Assembly: GCF_014230355.1 (NCBI RefSeq)
Contig: NZ_JACLAX010000002.1
Span: forward strand, 62,001-126,000
DNA: 64,000 nt
Origin: Novosphingobium piscinae
GTDB taxonomy: Bacteria; Pseudomonadota; Alphaproteobacteria; Sphingomonadales; Sphingomonadaceae
Direction of reading: 5' to 3'
In this document: one piece after another, positions 42,301 to 46,891 of the stretch
Position numbering within the stretch: the stretch's first letter is position 1
How the letters are laid out: every line of letters begins with the position of its first letter
The notes under the pieces: generated by a model
What the model saw: only the letters and a program-made list of their open reading frames with translations
What the model was told of the DNA's origin: nothing
Database searches by the model: none
Program-made: the position numbers and the translations under genes

Positions 42301-45300
42301 GGCCAACACCGGGCTGAACACCGGCGACGCGGTGGGTGACAGCTACAACAGCATCGAGAACCTGACCGGCTCGGACTTCGCCGACACGCTCTATGGCGAC
42401 GGAAGCGCCAACCAGCTCGACGGCGGCACCGGCAACGACACGTTGATCGGCGGCGCGGGGAACGATACGCTGACCGGCGGCATCGGCACCGACACGGCCG
42501 ACTATTCGGCCTCGGGCGCGGCGGTGACGGTCTACCTCAACGGGACTGCCGGCAGCGGCGGCGACGCAGCGGGCGACGTGCTCTCGGGGATCGAGACGGT
42601 GATCGGCTCGAACAGCGGCGATACGCTGTTCGGCGACGGCAACAACAACCAGCTCGATGGCGGCACCGGCAATGACACGCTGGTGGGCGGCGGCGGCGCC
42701 GATACCCTGATCGGCGGAGCCGGGTTCGATACGGCCAGCTACGCCAATTCGGGTTCGGCCGTGACCGTCAGCCTCGCCAACACCGGGCTGAACACCGGCG
42801 ATGCGGTGGGTGACAGCTACAACAGCATCGAGAACCTGACCGGCTCGGACTTCGCCGACACGCTCTATGGCGACGGCAACGGCAACACCATCGAGGGTGG
42901 CAACGGCAACGACACCCTGATCGGCGCCGGTGGTCCCGACGGGCTGTTCGGCGGTGCCGGCAGCGATACGGCATCCTATGTCACGGCGGGATCCGGGGTC
43001 ACGGCGAGCCTGGCCAACACCGGGCTGAACACCGGCGATGCGGTGGGTGACAGCTACAACAGCATCGAGAACCTGACCGGCTCGGACTTCGCCGACACGC
43101 TCTATGGCGACGGAAGCGCCAACCAGCTCGACGGCGGCACCGGCAACGACACGCTGGTCGGCGGCGCGGGCAACGACACGCTGATCGGCGGCATCGGTAC
43201 CGACACGGCCGACTATTCGGCCTCGGGCGCGGCGGTGACGGTCTACCTCAACGGGACTCCCGGCAGCGGCGGCGACGCAGCGGGCGACGTGCTCTCGGGG
43301 ATCGAGACGGTGATCGGCTCGAACAGCGGCGATACGCTGTTCGGCGACGGCAACAGCAACCAGCTCGATGGCGGCACCGGCAATGACACGCTGGTGGGCG
43401 GCGGCGGCGCCGATACGCTCATCGGCGGGGTTGGCACCGACACGGCGAGCTATGCGACCGCAGGTGCTGCGGTGATTGCCAGCCTGGCCAATGCGGCGCT
43501 GAACACCGGCGACGCGGTGGGCGACAGCTACAGCGGGATCGAGAACCTGACCGGCTCGGACTTCGCCGACACGCTCCATGGCGACGGCAACGGCAACACC
43601 ATCGAGGGTGGCAACGGCAACGACACCCTGATCGGCGCCGGTGGTCCCGACGGGCTGTTCGGCGGTGCCGGCAGCGATACGGCATCCTATGTCACGGCGG
43701 GATCCGGGGTCACGGCGAGCCTGGCCAACACCGGGCTGAACACCGGCGATGCGGTGGGTGACAGCTACAACAGCATCGAGAACCTGACCGGCTCGGACTT
43801 CGCCGACACGCTCTATGGCGACGGAAGCGCCAACCAGCTCGACGGCGGCACCGGCAACGACACGTTGATCGGCGGCGCGGGGAACGATACGCTGACCGGC
43901 GGCATCGGCACCGACACGGCCGACTATTCGGCCTCGGGCGCGGCGGTGACAGTCTACCTCAACGGGACTGCCGGCAGCGGCGGCGACGCAGCGGGCGACG
44001 TGCTCTCGGGGATCGAGACGGTGATCGGCTCGAACAGCGGCGATACGCTGTTCGGCGACGGCAACAACAACCAGCTCGATGGCGGCACCGGCAACGACAC
44101 GCTGGTGGGCGGCGGCGGCGCCGATACGCTCATCGGCGGGGTTGGCACCGACACGGCGAGCTATGCGACCGCAGGTGCTGCGGTGATTGCCAGCCTGGCC
44201 AATGCGGCGCTGAACACCGGCGACGCGGTGGGCGACAGCTACAGCGGGATCGAGAACCTGACCGGCTCGGACTTCGGCGATACACTGTATGGCGATGGCA
44301 GCGCGAACGTGCTCGACGGCGGCACCGGCAACGACACGCTGATCGGCGGCACCGGCAACGATACGCTGACCGGTGGGTCGGGCAGCGACACGGCAAGCTA
44401 TGCGACCGCAGGAGCGGCGGTGATTGCCAGCCTGGCCAACACCGGTTTGAACACCGGCGATGCCGCTGGCGACAGCTACAGCGGAATCGAGAACCTGACC
44501 GGCTCGGACTTCGGCGATACGCTGTACGGCGATGGCGGCGCGAACGCGCTCGACGGCGGCACCGGCAACGACACGCTGATCGGCGGCGCCGGCAACGACA
44601 CGCTGATCGGCGGCATCGGCACCGACACGGCGAGCTATGCGACCGCTGGCAGTGCGGTGATTGCCAGCCTCGGCAATTCCGGGCTGAACACCGGTGACGC
44701 CGCTGGCGATAGCTACAGCGCGATCGAAAACCTGACCGGTTCGAGCTTTGCCGATGCGCTTCATGGCGATACCGGCAACAACGTGCTCAATGGCGGCGCC
44801 GGTGATGACACGCTGCTGGGCGGTTCTGGCGCCGATACGCTGATTGGCGGGGCCGATAGCGATACGGCCAGCTATGCGGGTGCCGGTTCGGCCGTCGCGC
44901 TCACGCTGGATGGAACGGGCAGCGGTTCTGGAACGCTGGGGGATGCGTCGGGCGACAGCCTGTCGGGGATCGAACGCGTGCTCGGCTCCGCGTTCTCGGA
45001 CGACTTTACCCTGACGCTGGGCAATGGCTGGTCGGTCGATGGTGGCGCAGGGACGGACTCGGTACACTTCGCCGCCAACAGCGGAACGATCGTTGAATCC
45101 CAGTTGACGGGCGTGCTGACCAACGTCGAAGTGCTGGACTTCACCAGTGGAGCGACCTCGGCCAACCTGACCGTCAGTGCCAGCTTCATCCAGTCGCTGG
45201 TTGGCGCCGGCAATGCCTCGGCGCTGACGATCGATATCGACAGCAACGATAACTTCGCCATCGGGGCTGGTTCGTTCGTCGACGTGCAGGGCAGCGATTA

Positions 45301-45364
45301 TCTGTTCTACAGCGATGCCAGCATGAGCACCCAGATCGCGAAGATGACCGTGGTCAACCACTGA
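21383..45364 (+). CDS. Giant RTX-type calcium-binding repeat protein, type I secretion substrate (7,993 aa)
   Basis: One uninterrupted 24-kb frame codes for roughly 0.75 MDa. Residues about 1-440 are not repetitive: a basic start, a beta-rich prefix (DVDVVLIFNDGTRIIIPG, then ILVFDDKEFSADQ) like the N-termini of large secreted adhesins, a Gln-rich linker, and a mixed region. From about residue 444 (GDGNDQIFAGAGADQVDGG) to near 7,870 the protein is about 87 modules. Each has a stretch of about 50 residues (type DYSASGAAVTVYLDG, GDAAGD, IExVIGS) followed by RTX nonapeptides GGxGxDxLx that bind calcium. The last 130 residues (VEVLDFTSG, ASFIQSLVGAGNASALTI, ending MTVVNH) look like a C-terminal secretion signal. 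I noticed no cysteine, and Lys is almost absent from the repeats, so the chain is very acidic. It probably works as a surface adhesin, sheath or matrix protein. No LapG-type TAAG cleavage site or LapD/LapG gene was seen. Confidence 0.93.
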   Translation: MVKLSRGKPGLGKKVMGGKHAQPAQDAAHQVAVSQQNQDYGAAKVVQLDSDDKAKLGMRFAPFKVEIVDVDVVLIFNDGTRIIIPGMALAAFSGRKPILVFDDKEFSADQTVGMVGEISASDASINLHLSSAGDDKTVADPKDGAGVQPADSGQQQAQQQAKEQQQVKAAESTSRLTEKISDTQASSAPPPGIISARAAEPSPDDAIGPAGIGRLVPKLTYSLFNSESQVRTAEAGQTVIKGDTGGPNSSKDAGYTAQSAQETVTGTSGNDVIYADRADHAPLGSTMRVLKVEAMVPAKNLTLKEFLIPSLPAGYTIANGTLTDKGWLVAADQGNIQKLTTKVDATTGQTVTLPESQSFFSFEILLTYTVPATGTPTNSSGFQDEFFLPVMLGLSADGTTSTFAVSVAAHFGIKEVTDAAGMTVTDPVSGEPIYVLFSNPPGTKIDAGDGNDQIFAGAGADQVDGGTGTDVLDYSRSGEGVEANLATGKGAKGFAQGDTYQNVEGLIGSDFADRLTGDAGDNTFVGGKGADTIDGGAGSDTVDYSQALADAPEGEAGIEVFLDGTPSTGGEATGDVLTAVEHVIATDRNDVLHGGAAGEWLEAGAGDDTMTGSAGADTLDGGAGTDTADYSASAAAIRVALDGTPGAGGDAEGDVLRGVEMVIGSAFADTLVGSVGDDTFEGGAGADSIDGGAGIDAIDFTYSGSAVEVYLDGRVSRGGDAEGDVYANIEQLTGSRFADRLVGAAGDDTLNGGLGDDTLEGGAGADVLDGGDGVDIASYASASAGVTVSVDGRIQTGDALGDSYIGIEGLEGSAYDDTLIGAAGNDALGGGAGDDLLLGGGGADTLDGGAGFDTIDYSASFQAISVRLDGGPSFGGDAQGDVITTVEHVIGSAFDDTMIGSTSADMLDGGSGNDSLVGGVGADTLLGGLGTDTASYAGSTAGVSVGLDGTTGRDGDAEGDVILGVENLTGSAFNDRLAGDDNANLLSGGEGDDTLVGAYGADTLAGGAGFDTADYSAAQGAVTVRLDGNGSTGDVAEGDVLRGIEQVIGGAYADLLIGDSAANVLQGAAGDDTLRGGAGADSLVGGDGRDTADYGDAAGGVQVDLAANTGRGGTAQDDSYTGIENLRGSDFADRLGGDAGDNLLAGGFGNDTLAGAAGADTLDGGGGNDVADYAASAAAVRVSLESGMAQGGDAEGDLLIGIEGLFGSAYADTLTGDANNNTLTGGAGDDILTGGAGADVLDGGDGIDTADYAASSSGVIVGLNGAPGQGGEAQGDSLIGIERLVGSGFADRLTGGTSDDTLTGGAGDDTLQGLGGADVLDGGSGLDIADYSASNAGIIAGLDGRTNQGGDAQGDVFLNVEGLAGSKFADSIYGSANGDILRGAGGDDTLFGSLSADTLEGGMGFDTADYAGSTAAVNVNLQAGSGSGGFAEGDQIDGIERVVGSAFDDVLTGSSAADALLGGAGGDTLQGGAGADTLDGGAGTDTVTYALSGAGIRLSLDGTAGQGGDAEGDRVSAVERVIGSLYDDTIQGVGAGEVLEGGAGSDLLAGAGGDDTLAGGTGDDSLDGGSGADSLTGGEGDDILVGGAGADTLVGSSGVDTADYAGSQGAVSVALDGSLGSGGDAEGDVLSGIERLLGSGFADSLVGSMAADTLEGAAGDDTLVGAAGNDMLAGGNGDDLLLGGSGADTLDGGTGFDRVDYSASGAGVTAYLNGSAGLGGDATGDALIGIEHVIGTGFDDRLIGATSDEWLEGAGGNDTLIGGAGADTLDGGAGIDTADYSASGAAVNVDLAAGTASGGDADGDRLTAIELLIGSTGNDTLAGTAANDTLLGGAGQDLLVGRGGGDELRGGAGDDTLDGGAGADILDGGEGIDTVDYTTSASAVSVSLDGSTGTGGDAQGDVLIAIENLTGSTLGDVLTAGSAAASLRGGSGDDTLRGGAGADRLFGEAGDDSLVGGAGADVIDGGSGFDTVDYSASVGGITVALDGSVGRGGDAEGDTLFGLEQVIGSSFDDRITAGASATRLSGGAGDDTLAGGSGNDLLVGGSGDDILGGGAGADTLTGGSGIDTADYSSAAAGVAVALDGTAGTGGDALGDVLSGIEILIGSGDADTLGGGVGSETLRGGIGDDRLRGSAGADMLDGGAGFDVVDYGASANGVTVGLDGSLGLGGDAAGDQLIAVEGVIGSAYDDRLTGGGSDDLLDGGAGNDSLFGGAGSDSLLGGSGDDTLEGGAGPDLLDGGAGFDTVDYSTSSAGVRVSVDGSVSTGGAAEGDRLLNVEQLIGSNYNDTLLGTANGDLLTGGGGDDVLGGRAGADTLDGGSGFDTADYSDAGAAVAASLATGRGTAGDAAGDVLISIERLAGSAFDDTLVGGAGDAVLDGGAGNDSLLGGAAIDTMSGGAGNDTLVGSAGADLLDGGAGFDTVDYSASNTAVQARLDGGTSSGGTAEGDMLSSVEAVIGSSYNDTLVGWAAAEALSGGAGDDTLIGGTGADTLDGGAGEDQADYSGATAAVGVNLATGGFAGEAAGDVFAAIEIVQGSNFDDTLFGGTAADLLRGGVGDDSLGGAAGTDTLEGGSGNDTLLGGADADQLDGGTGLDTADYSTSGAAVVVGLDGSTGAGGDAQGDLLTSIERLTGSGFNDVLTGSSGNDTLDGGAGSDSLFGGAGADALLGGAGDDLIIGGAGGDQVDGGAGFDTVSYAGSLAAVAVNLDGTPNTGGDAQGDILVAVEGVIGSALDDTLTGAASSDLLDGSGGDDSILGGAGADTLTGGSGDDTLVGGAGADSIDGGTGFDAASYATASGGVAVDLSGNAGTFGDALGDRLANIEILTGSTFADTLGGGAAAETISGGAGDDSLLGSAGADLLDGGSGTDTIDYSTSGGGVTAYLDGRLGIGGDAAGDQILNAERLIGSGFNDLLTGSSSNDTLVGGAGDDRLDGADGSDVLQGDSGDDTILGSDGADTVDGGTGLDTVDYSASGSAVRIALDGVAGIGGQAQGDVIAGAERLVGSAFADVLGGSTGNDTLSGGDGDDTLLGSAGADRLDGGSGSNTVDYSASAGAVTVYLDGTAGLGGDAAGDVLVNVQRAIGSAMADRLTGAGTDDVLEGGAGDDTLVGGFGADSLVGGTGTDTADYSASSAGVTISLDGTAGSSGDASGDRLVGIEAIIGSAQADSLGGSANDDRLDGGAGADSLSGGAGADSLLGGAGDDLLVGGAGADSLDGGAGFDRADYSASAAGIAVDLATGLGTGGDAAGDRLTSVESITGSDHDDTLSGSAADERLEGGLGNDALGGGAGSDTLLGGSGDDTLIGGAGADLLDGASGSDAVDYTASAAAVQVILDGSAASGGDAQGDVLLGIERVIGSTFDDTLVGSSGAERLEGGSGNDVLTGAAGSDTLLGGLGDDTLQGGAGADVLDGGAGTNTADYSASGAAVTIDLAAGQGLGGDAQGDSLSNIQRVIGSASDDVLQGSAGADRLDGGAGDDTLQGAAGADTLNGGGGDDSIIGGAGADTIDGGSGFDSVSYSGAGAGVTVYLDGRAGLGDEAQGDVLGNVERVFGSGFADVLVGAAGAETLAGGSGDDTLAGSAGADLLDGGAGFDTADYSGSTAGVTVYTDGSISLGGQAAGDTLTSIERVLGSDQGDMIVGSGADERFDGGAGNDTLLGGGGTDTLIGGSGDDTLIGALGADVLQGGTGVDTADYSASAGAVAVGLDGGANTGGDAQGDTLSEIEQLTGSSFDDTLRGGSGAEVLSGGAGDDQLRGSTGADSLVGGTGFDTVDYSASLAGVRAGLDGSVGQGGDADGDRISGVERLIGSGSGDTLSGSTADDVLDGGAGADSLLGGLGQDSLLGGTGDDTLIGGAGADALDGGLGLDTADYSGSVVGVQINLNGLASSGGDADGDLLTSIERVIGSAFNDVIRAGTAADSLFGGAGDDTIFAGAGADLIDGGAGSDTADYSGATSSVSIALDGTAGVGAEAAGDSLTGVERLIGSGHADTLGGSTGDDVILGGAGDDAITGAAGNDSLTGGAGNDTLTGGAGADLLEGGAGTDTADYSAAAGGVTVFLDGTAGSRSDAAGDVLVSIERLVGSAFDDRMFGSNASEELRAGDGNDSLVGSGGDDALYGEAGTDTLLGGTGADTLDGGTGFDTADYGTSLAGVEVNMDGTVSRGGDAEGDVLFGIERVIGSSQADTIRGAAGADSVEGGAGDDIFTSSDGADTLMGGAGSDTVDYAGSTSGVQVWLDGTAGLGGDAAGDVLAGVEILIGTNFNDSLYGAAAAESLGGGTGNDLLSGGAGNDTLDGGTGNDTLVGGAGADVIDGGTGSDTADYSAAGAAVAVRMDGLAGTAGEAAGDTLLGIERVVGSGFDDTVSGSSGADTIEGAAGNDQLSGLGGTDVLTGGAGNDTLVGGGGADTLDGGTGSDTADYSASGAGVTVYLDGRAGLGGDALGDVLGGIEDLRGSAFNDLLVGTTGNDALSGQDGDDTLTGGAGADTLVGGTGFDTADYAASGAAVAVNLTNGTGTGGDAEGDSLTGLERVIGSGHNDTLTGSSGADLLEGGGGDDRLLGVAGTDTLLGGAGADTIVGGTGADSIDGGLGIDTVDYSGSSAAVTVYLDGVTEGAGGEASGDVVANVERVLGSSFADILVGAVGDETLSGGTGNDTLIGGGGADVLEGGAGIDAASYANATGPVAASLTTNTGTLGDALGDTLIDIEQLIGSDYNDTLEGGASAATLNGGLGDDLIIAGGGADSVIGGGGRDTVTYAGAGAAVSIALDGSAGQGDIAAGDRLSGITSLVGSTFNDTLTGAFTDDLLSGGLGNDSLVGAAGSDTLQGGEGNDVLRGGAGADVLEGGNGTDTATYSDSAIGIVLNLATGVAAGGDAQGDTFTGIERFVGSSGADLLVAGSAVADFDGHDGNDTLQGGTAADSLSGGVGDDLLVGGAGADTLDGGTGFDSADYSASDAAITIRTGGVSAGGHADGDVLSGVERIVGSTFGDTFEGAAGDETFEGGGGNDTFFASGGADVYDGGQGLDVADYSLSTSAGMTIYMDGSFGTGGDAAGDRLYNVEVVIGSNQDDRITANNTGVTIQAGAGNDSLLGGTGNDTLDGGAGDDQFTTGLGADAVTGGLGYDIVDYRNSGTAVAIANDGTAGSGGWAQGDTLSGIEQIEGSALYNDTLRGSQSNLVTTVLNGWGGDDTFYSFGAADTMDGGIGVDTADYAGSTSAVTVRLDGTASSGGDAAGDVLSNIEVVIGSAYNDQITGTGANETMIGGSGDDTLVGGPGADRLDGGVGFDTVDYSGSGGVIVTMDGTAGTAGDANGDILVSIERVIGSNLADVIYGSANADVILGGGGNDTIAPGTGADTVDGGAGFDMADYSSSTIGITLNVLTPSSSTGDAAGDVLTNVEVFNLTGFNDIFVGTGNDDTVFGGAGTDLLTGGAGSDSIDGGAGDDTLVGGAGADTLVGGTGTDAVDYSTSAAAITLALDNTVGSGGGDAAGDLLVGVENVIGSDFGDLILGSSTGNRIEGGLGDDTLVGGGGADTLVGSGGNDAASYYNALAAVAASLATGTGTVGDAAGDTFTGIENLIGSNFNDTLTGDAGANTVSGGFGADMLSGGAGNDSLLGDAGDDTLDGGAGADTIDGGANINTVTYASAAAAIAASLTTNTGTVGDAAGDVFLSINHLTGSNFNDTITGNGGQNTLFGLDGDDLIDGAAGNDSINGGAGNDTLLGGTGSDSMDGGLGVDTVDYSAGGSGITVDLAGGTGTGGNAQGDTFVNIENVIATNADDVLVGDGGANLLDGRGSNDILLGGAGNDTILGGDGNDVIAGGTGADSLDGGAGANTLFFGTDWNNPWTSSSAAGITIVLDGTTTGVGGDAQGDTYANFTDIWMTGFADRVTGVAANETFRGSVGADSIDGAGGTDSMNYYWGATAAISIGLDGVAGTGGTAAGDRLTNIEALFGTTFNDTLWGGAGNDYLFGDNGNDIFLGDVGGDTIDGGLGFNTVTFAASGTAVTVNLLTGTGTGGLAQGDVYSNIQAVTGSSGADLLIGDGAANSLNGSVGNDTLRGGLGADTLTGGGGASDVDFADYSDSAAAVTVFLNGSTGVGGTSEGDVLIGIRGVIGSDFNDSIRGTGSDETLLGGIGNDTLNGGVGADSLDGGTGTDTVTYAGSTQAVTVHLNGTAGVGGEAQGDRLTAIEVVIGSNFDDVINGHTGNETLQGGNGNDTLLGGAGADSLDGGAGTDVVSYSTAGTAITASFASGSLVITGGDATGDTFNLIEGVIGTGLGDSMTGGAAAESFDGGAGNDTIVGSAGADTLVGGTGTDTLTYAGSATGVIVQNNAALTGAIVSSGGDAANDVVVGFETVIGSNADDQLIDLSGVATLLTGNDGNDLLDGGVGADTLDGGAGNDTLDGGSGADSLVGGTGTDTAAYASATGGLTASLGNTALNSGDATGDTYSSVENLTGSGFNDVLYGDGGANLLDGGNGADVLLGGAGADTLTGGAGADTASYANAGSGLTASLANTALNTDDAAGDVYNSIENLTGSGFNDTLYGDGSANAIDGGNGNDTLIGGLGSDSLTGGSGSDTADYSASGAAVTVYLDGTIGVGGDAAGDSLTGVENVIGSGDADLLTGDGNANRLDGGNGNDTLIGAAGADTLVGGSGIDLASYAASGSAVTVYLDGTAGTGGDAAGDVLSGVENLIGSNGNDALFGDGANNQLDGGVGNDTLSGGAGADTLNGGTGSDTASYVAASAGLTVSLANTALNTGDAVGDSYSSIENLTGSGHNDMLYGDGAANVLDGGSGNDTLVGGAGNDTLIGGIGTDTADYSASGAAVTVYLNGTAGSGGDAAGDVLSGIETVIGSNSGDTLFGDGNSNQLDGGTGNDTLVGGGGADTLIGGAGFDTASYANSGSAVTVSLANTGLNTGDAVGDSYNSIENLTGSDFADTLYGDGNGNTIEGGNGNDTLIGAGGPDGLFGGAGSDTASYVTAGSGVTASLANTGLNTGDAVGDSYNSIENLTGSDFADTLYGDGSANQLDGGTGNDTLIGGAGNDTLTGGIGTDTADYSASGAAVTVYLNGTAGSGGDAAGDVLSGIETVIGSNSGDTLFGDGNNNQLDGGTGNDTLVGGGGADTLIGGAGFDTASYANSGSAVTVSLANTGLNTGDAVGDSYNSIENLTGSDFADTLYGDGNGNTIEGGNGNDTLIGAGGPDGLFGGAGSDTASYVTAGSGVTASLANTGLNTGDAVGDSYNSIENLTGSDFADTLYGDGSANQLDGGTGNDTLVGGAGNDTLIGGIGTDTADYSASGAAVTVYLNGTPGSGGDAAGDVLSGIETVIGSNSGDTLFGDGNSNQLDGGTGNDTLVGGGGADTLIGGVGTDTASYATAGAAVIASLANAALNTGDAVGDSYSGIENLTGSDFADTLHGDGNGNTIEGGNGNDTLIGAGGPDGLFGGAGSDTASYVTAGSGVTASLANTGLNTGDAVGDSYNSIENLTGSDFADTLYGDGSANQLDGGTGNDTLIGGAGNDTLTGGIGTDTADYSASGAAVTVYLNGTAGSGGDAAGDVLSGIETVIGSNSGDTLFGDGNNNQLDGGTGNDTLVGGGGADTLIGGVGTDTASYATAGAAVIASLANAALNTGDAVGDSYSGIENLTGSDFGDTLYGDGSANVLDGGTGNDTLIGGTGNDTLTGGSGSDTASYATAGAAVIASLANTGLNTGDAAGDSYSGIENLTGSDFGDTLYGDGGANALDGGTGNDTLIGGAGNDTLIGGIGTDTASYATAGSAVIASLGNSGLNTGDAAGDSYSAIENLTGSSFADALHGDTGNNVLNGGAGDDTLLGGSGADTLIGGADSDTASYAGAGSAVALTLDGTGSGSGTLGDASGDSLSGIERVLGSAFSDDFTLTLGNGWSVDGGAGTDSVHFAANSGTIVESQLTGVLTNVEVLDFTSGATSANLTVSASFIQSLVGAGNASALTIDIDSNDNFAIGAGSFVDVQGSDYLFYSDASMSTQIAKMTVVNH
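22714..45003 (+). repeat. About 87 tandem modules inside the giant gene, period mostly 210 + 27n bp
   Basis: I counted 87 module starts (DTADYS, DTVDYS, DTASYA and variants). Spacings measured on the DNA are mainly 210, 237, 264 and 291 bp, that is 70, 79, 88 or 97 residues. The steps of nine match whole RTX nonapeptides being added to or lost from a constant core. A few modules differ by one residue in the core. Early modules are diverged; later ones (after about 40.6 kb) use SYA/SLANTALN variants and become nearly identical. Confidence 0.9.
41780..44275 (+). repeat. 711-bp tandem supra-repeat (three 79-residue modules per unit), about 3.5 copies
   Basis: The same codons (GAC ACG GCC GAC TAT) recur at 41780, 42491, 43202 and 43913, exactly 711 bp apart. 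Units one and two are almost identical at DNA level, including silent positions. In unit three the middle module switches to the SYATAGAAV type also found in unit four. Recent duplication with gene conversion is the simplest explanation. This is also a region where short-read assembly could collapse or expand copies. Confidence 0.9.
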
Positions 45365-45395
45365 TCGCAGAAAGCTGGGAGGCGTCCCCTGCCGC

Positions 45396-46649
45396 TTAGG
45401 CCGGGGCTGTCACAGCGCCGGTGCCGTACAGCACGCGCTGGATCAGCTGGACCTGATGGGCCAAGCACAGCCGCAGGTCATAGCGTTCAACCACGGTCGC
45501 GCGTGCCGCTGCGCGCAGCGCGGCGCCCTGCTCTGGGTCATCCAGCGCACCGCTCACGGTCTCGACCAGCGCGCCGTGGTCGTGGAAGGGGAATAGCAGT
45601 CCGTTGCGGCCATGATCGATCACTTCGCGCACCGGCGCCGTGTCGGAGGCGATCACAAGGCATCCCGCCGCCATGGCCTCCAGGCAACTCCATGAGAGCA
45701 CGAAGGGGAAGGTGAGATACAAGTGCGCGGCCGAGACCTGGAGCAGGGCTAGGTAATCCCCGTAGGCCTGCTTGCCGACGAAATGGACCCGATCGGCGCC
45801 TTCGCCGATCGGGTGAAGGCTGAGCAGGCAATCCTTCCAGCTGTTGTGAGGCGGCGGGGGGTTGGGACTGTAGCTGACGTCGGTCCCGCCCACGATCACC
45901 ACCTGTGCGTCCGGACGCCGCGCCAACAGGTCGGGCAAGGCGCGGATCAGGACGTGGAAACCGCGATGTGGTTCGAGATTGCGCGAGACAAACGTGATGA
46001 CCTCGTCCGCGCGGGTGAGGACCCGGCCGTCGGGCAGGGTGTAGCGCGCCTCGGGCGCCGGTCCGATCCGGGTGGTGTCGATCCCGTCGAAGATCGTGGT
46101 GATGCGGGACTGAAGGAAATCGGGGTGGCGCGATCGTTGCCATTCGGTCGGCGACAGGATCGCATCGGCCTGGGCATGGCCCAGCAGCAGATGCGTGTTC
46201 ATCATGCGGGTGCGGGCGAGGTTCTCGAACGTCACCGGAAAGAGCGGGTCGAAGCCGATGTCGCCCCCGTCGGGCTGGTAATAGTACTCGCCATAGGTGA
46301 TGATCTTGGTCTGTGGCCAGACGTCGCGCAGGAACAGGCCTTCCCCCCAGCCGGGGTGAACGATGATGAGGTCGGGCACATAGCCGTCGCGGCGCAGTTC
46401 GAGCGCTGCTGCCAGCACCGCGCGGCCGAACCGTACCACTTTCTCCACCGGGGCCAGCAGCGGTTCATTCGTCGCGCGGGTTTCGTCAGGGGAGGGATAG
46501 CGCACGGTGCGCACGCCCTTGAGCTCGACCCCTTCGCGGCGGGTGAGGAAGGTGATCGAGAACTGCGGCAATTGGGCAAAGGCCGCGGCGAGGAAGCGGA
46601 ACTGGCCCGGCATGTTCTGGTGGATGAACAGGATCTCGCACGGGGTCAT
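45396..46649 (-). CDS. Glycosyltransferase family 4 protein
   Basis: The protein has 417 residues from ATG 46649; upstream in-frame codons do not look coding. The N-terminal Rossmann domain begins ILFIHQNMPGQFRFLAAAFA, typical of a GT4 subgroup. The C-terminal GT-B domain shows FVSRNLEPHRGFHVLIRALP, VVIVGG, and the donor-binding segment FPFVLSWSCLEAMAAGCLVIASD followed by APVREVI, which holds the conserved Glu of the EX7E motif region. There is no signal peptide, so it is cytoplasmic. It is convergent with the giant gene (31-nt gap) and divergent from the HD-GYP gene. It may build an exopolysaccharide or O-antigen, or glycosylate the giant protein before export. The sequence does not decide between these. 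Confidence 0.88.
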   Translation of the reverse strand: MTPCEILFIHQNMPGQFRFLAAAFAQLPQFSITFLTRREGVELKGVRTVRYPSPDETRATNEPLLAPVEKVVRFGRAVLAAALELRRDGYVPDLIIVHPGWGEGLFLRDVWPQTKIITYGEYYYQPDGGDIGFDPLFPVTFENLARTRMMNTHLLLGHAQADAILSPTEWQRSRHPDFLQSRITTIFDGIDTTRIGPAPEARYTLPDGRVLTRADEVITFVSRNLEPHRGFHVLIRALPDLLARRPDAQVVIVGGTDVSYSPNPPPPHNSWKDCLLSLHPIGEGADRVHFVGKQAYGDYLALLQVSAAHLYLTFPFVLSWSCLEAMAAGCLVIASDTAPVREVIDHGRNGLLFPFHDHGALVETVSGALDDPEQGAALRAAARATVVERYDLRLCLAHQVQLIQRVLYGTGAVTAPA

Positions 46650-46891
46650 GGTGCGCCGGGGCCCTCGTAATGGTTGATGCGACCGGTCCGGGGGGCGGTC
46701 GGCGCAGCAGCCTATGCAGAGCGCGGCGCCGCAGCAATCCCGGGTTCCCGCAGTCCCCGGTTTTTCGCGGCATAGCCTTACGAACCCGTAGTTTTCCGGA
46801 AGGCTGCCTTGCCGCTTCCTACAGCCTGAACCGGGCACAGTACGCTGCAACCGACATCATTGGGGCCGATGGGGGATCACGGACAGGGATC

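Noticed and set aside
22714..45003. Regular spacing that could suggest CRISPR or a satellite array.
   Set aside because: Units are multiples of three, stay in one frame and code for RTX motifs; there are no short identical repeats with unique spacers.
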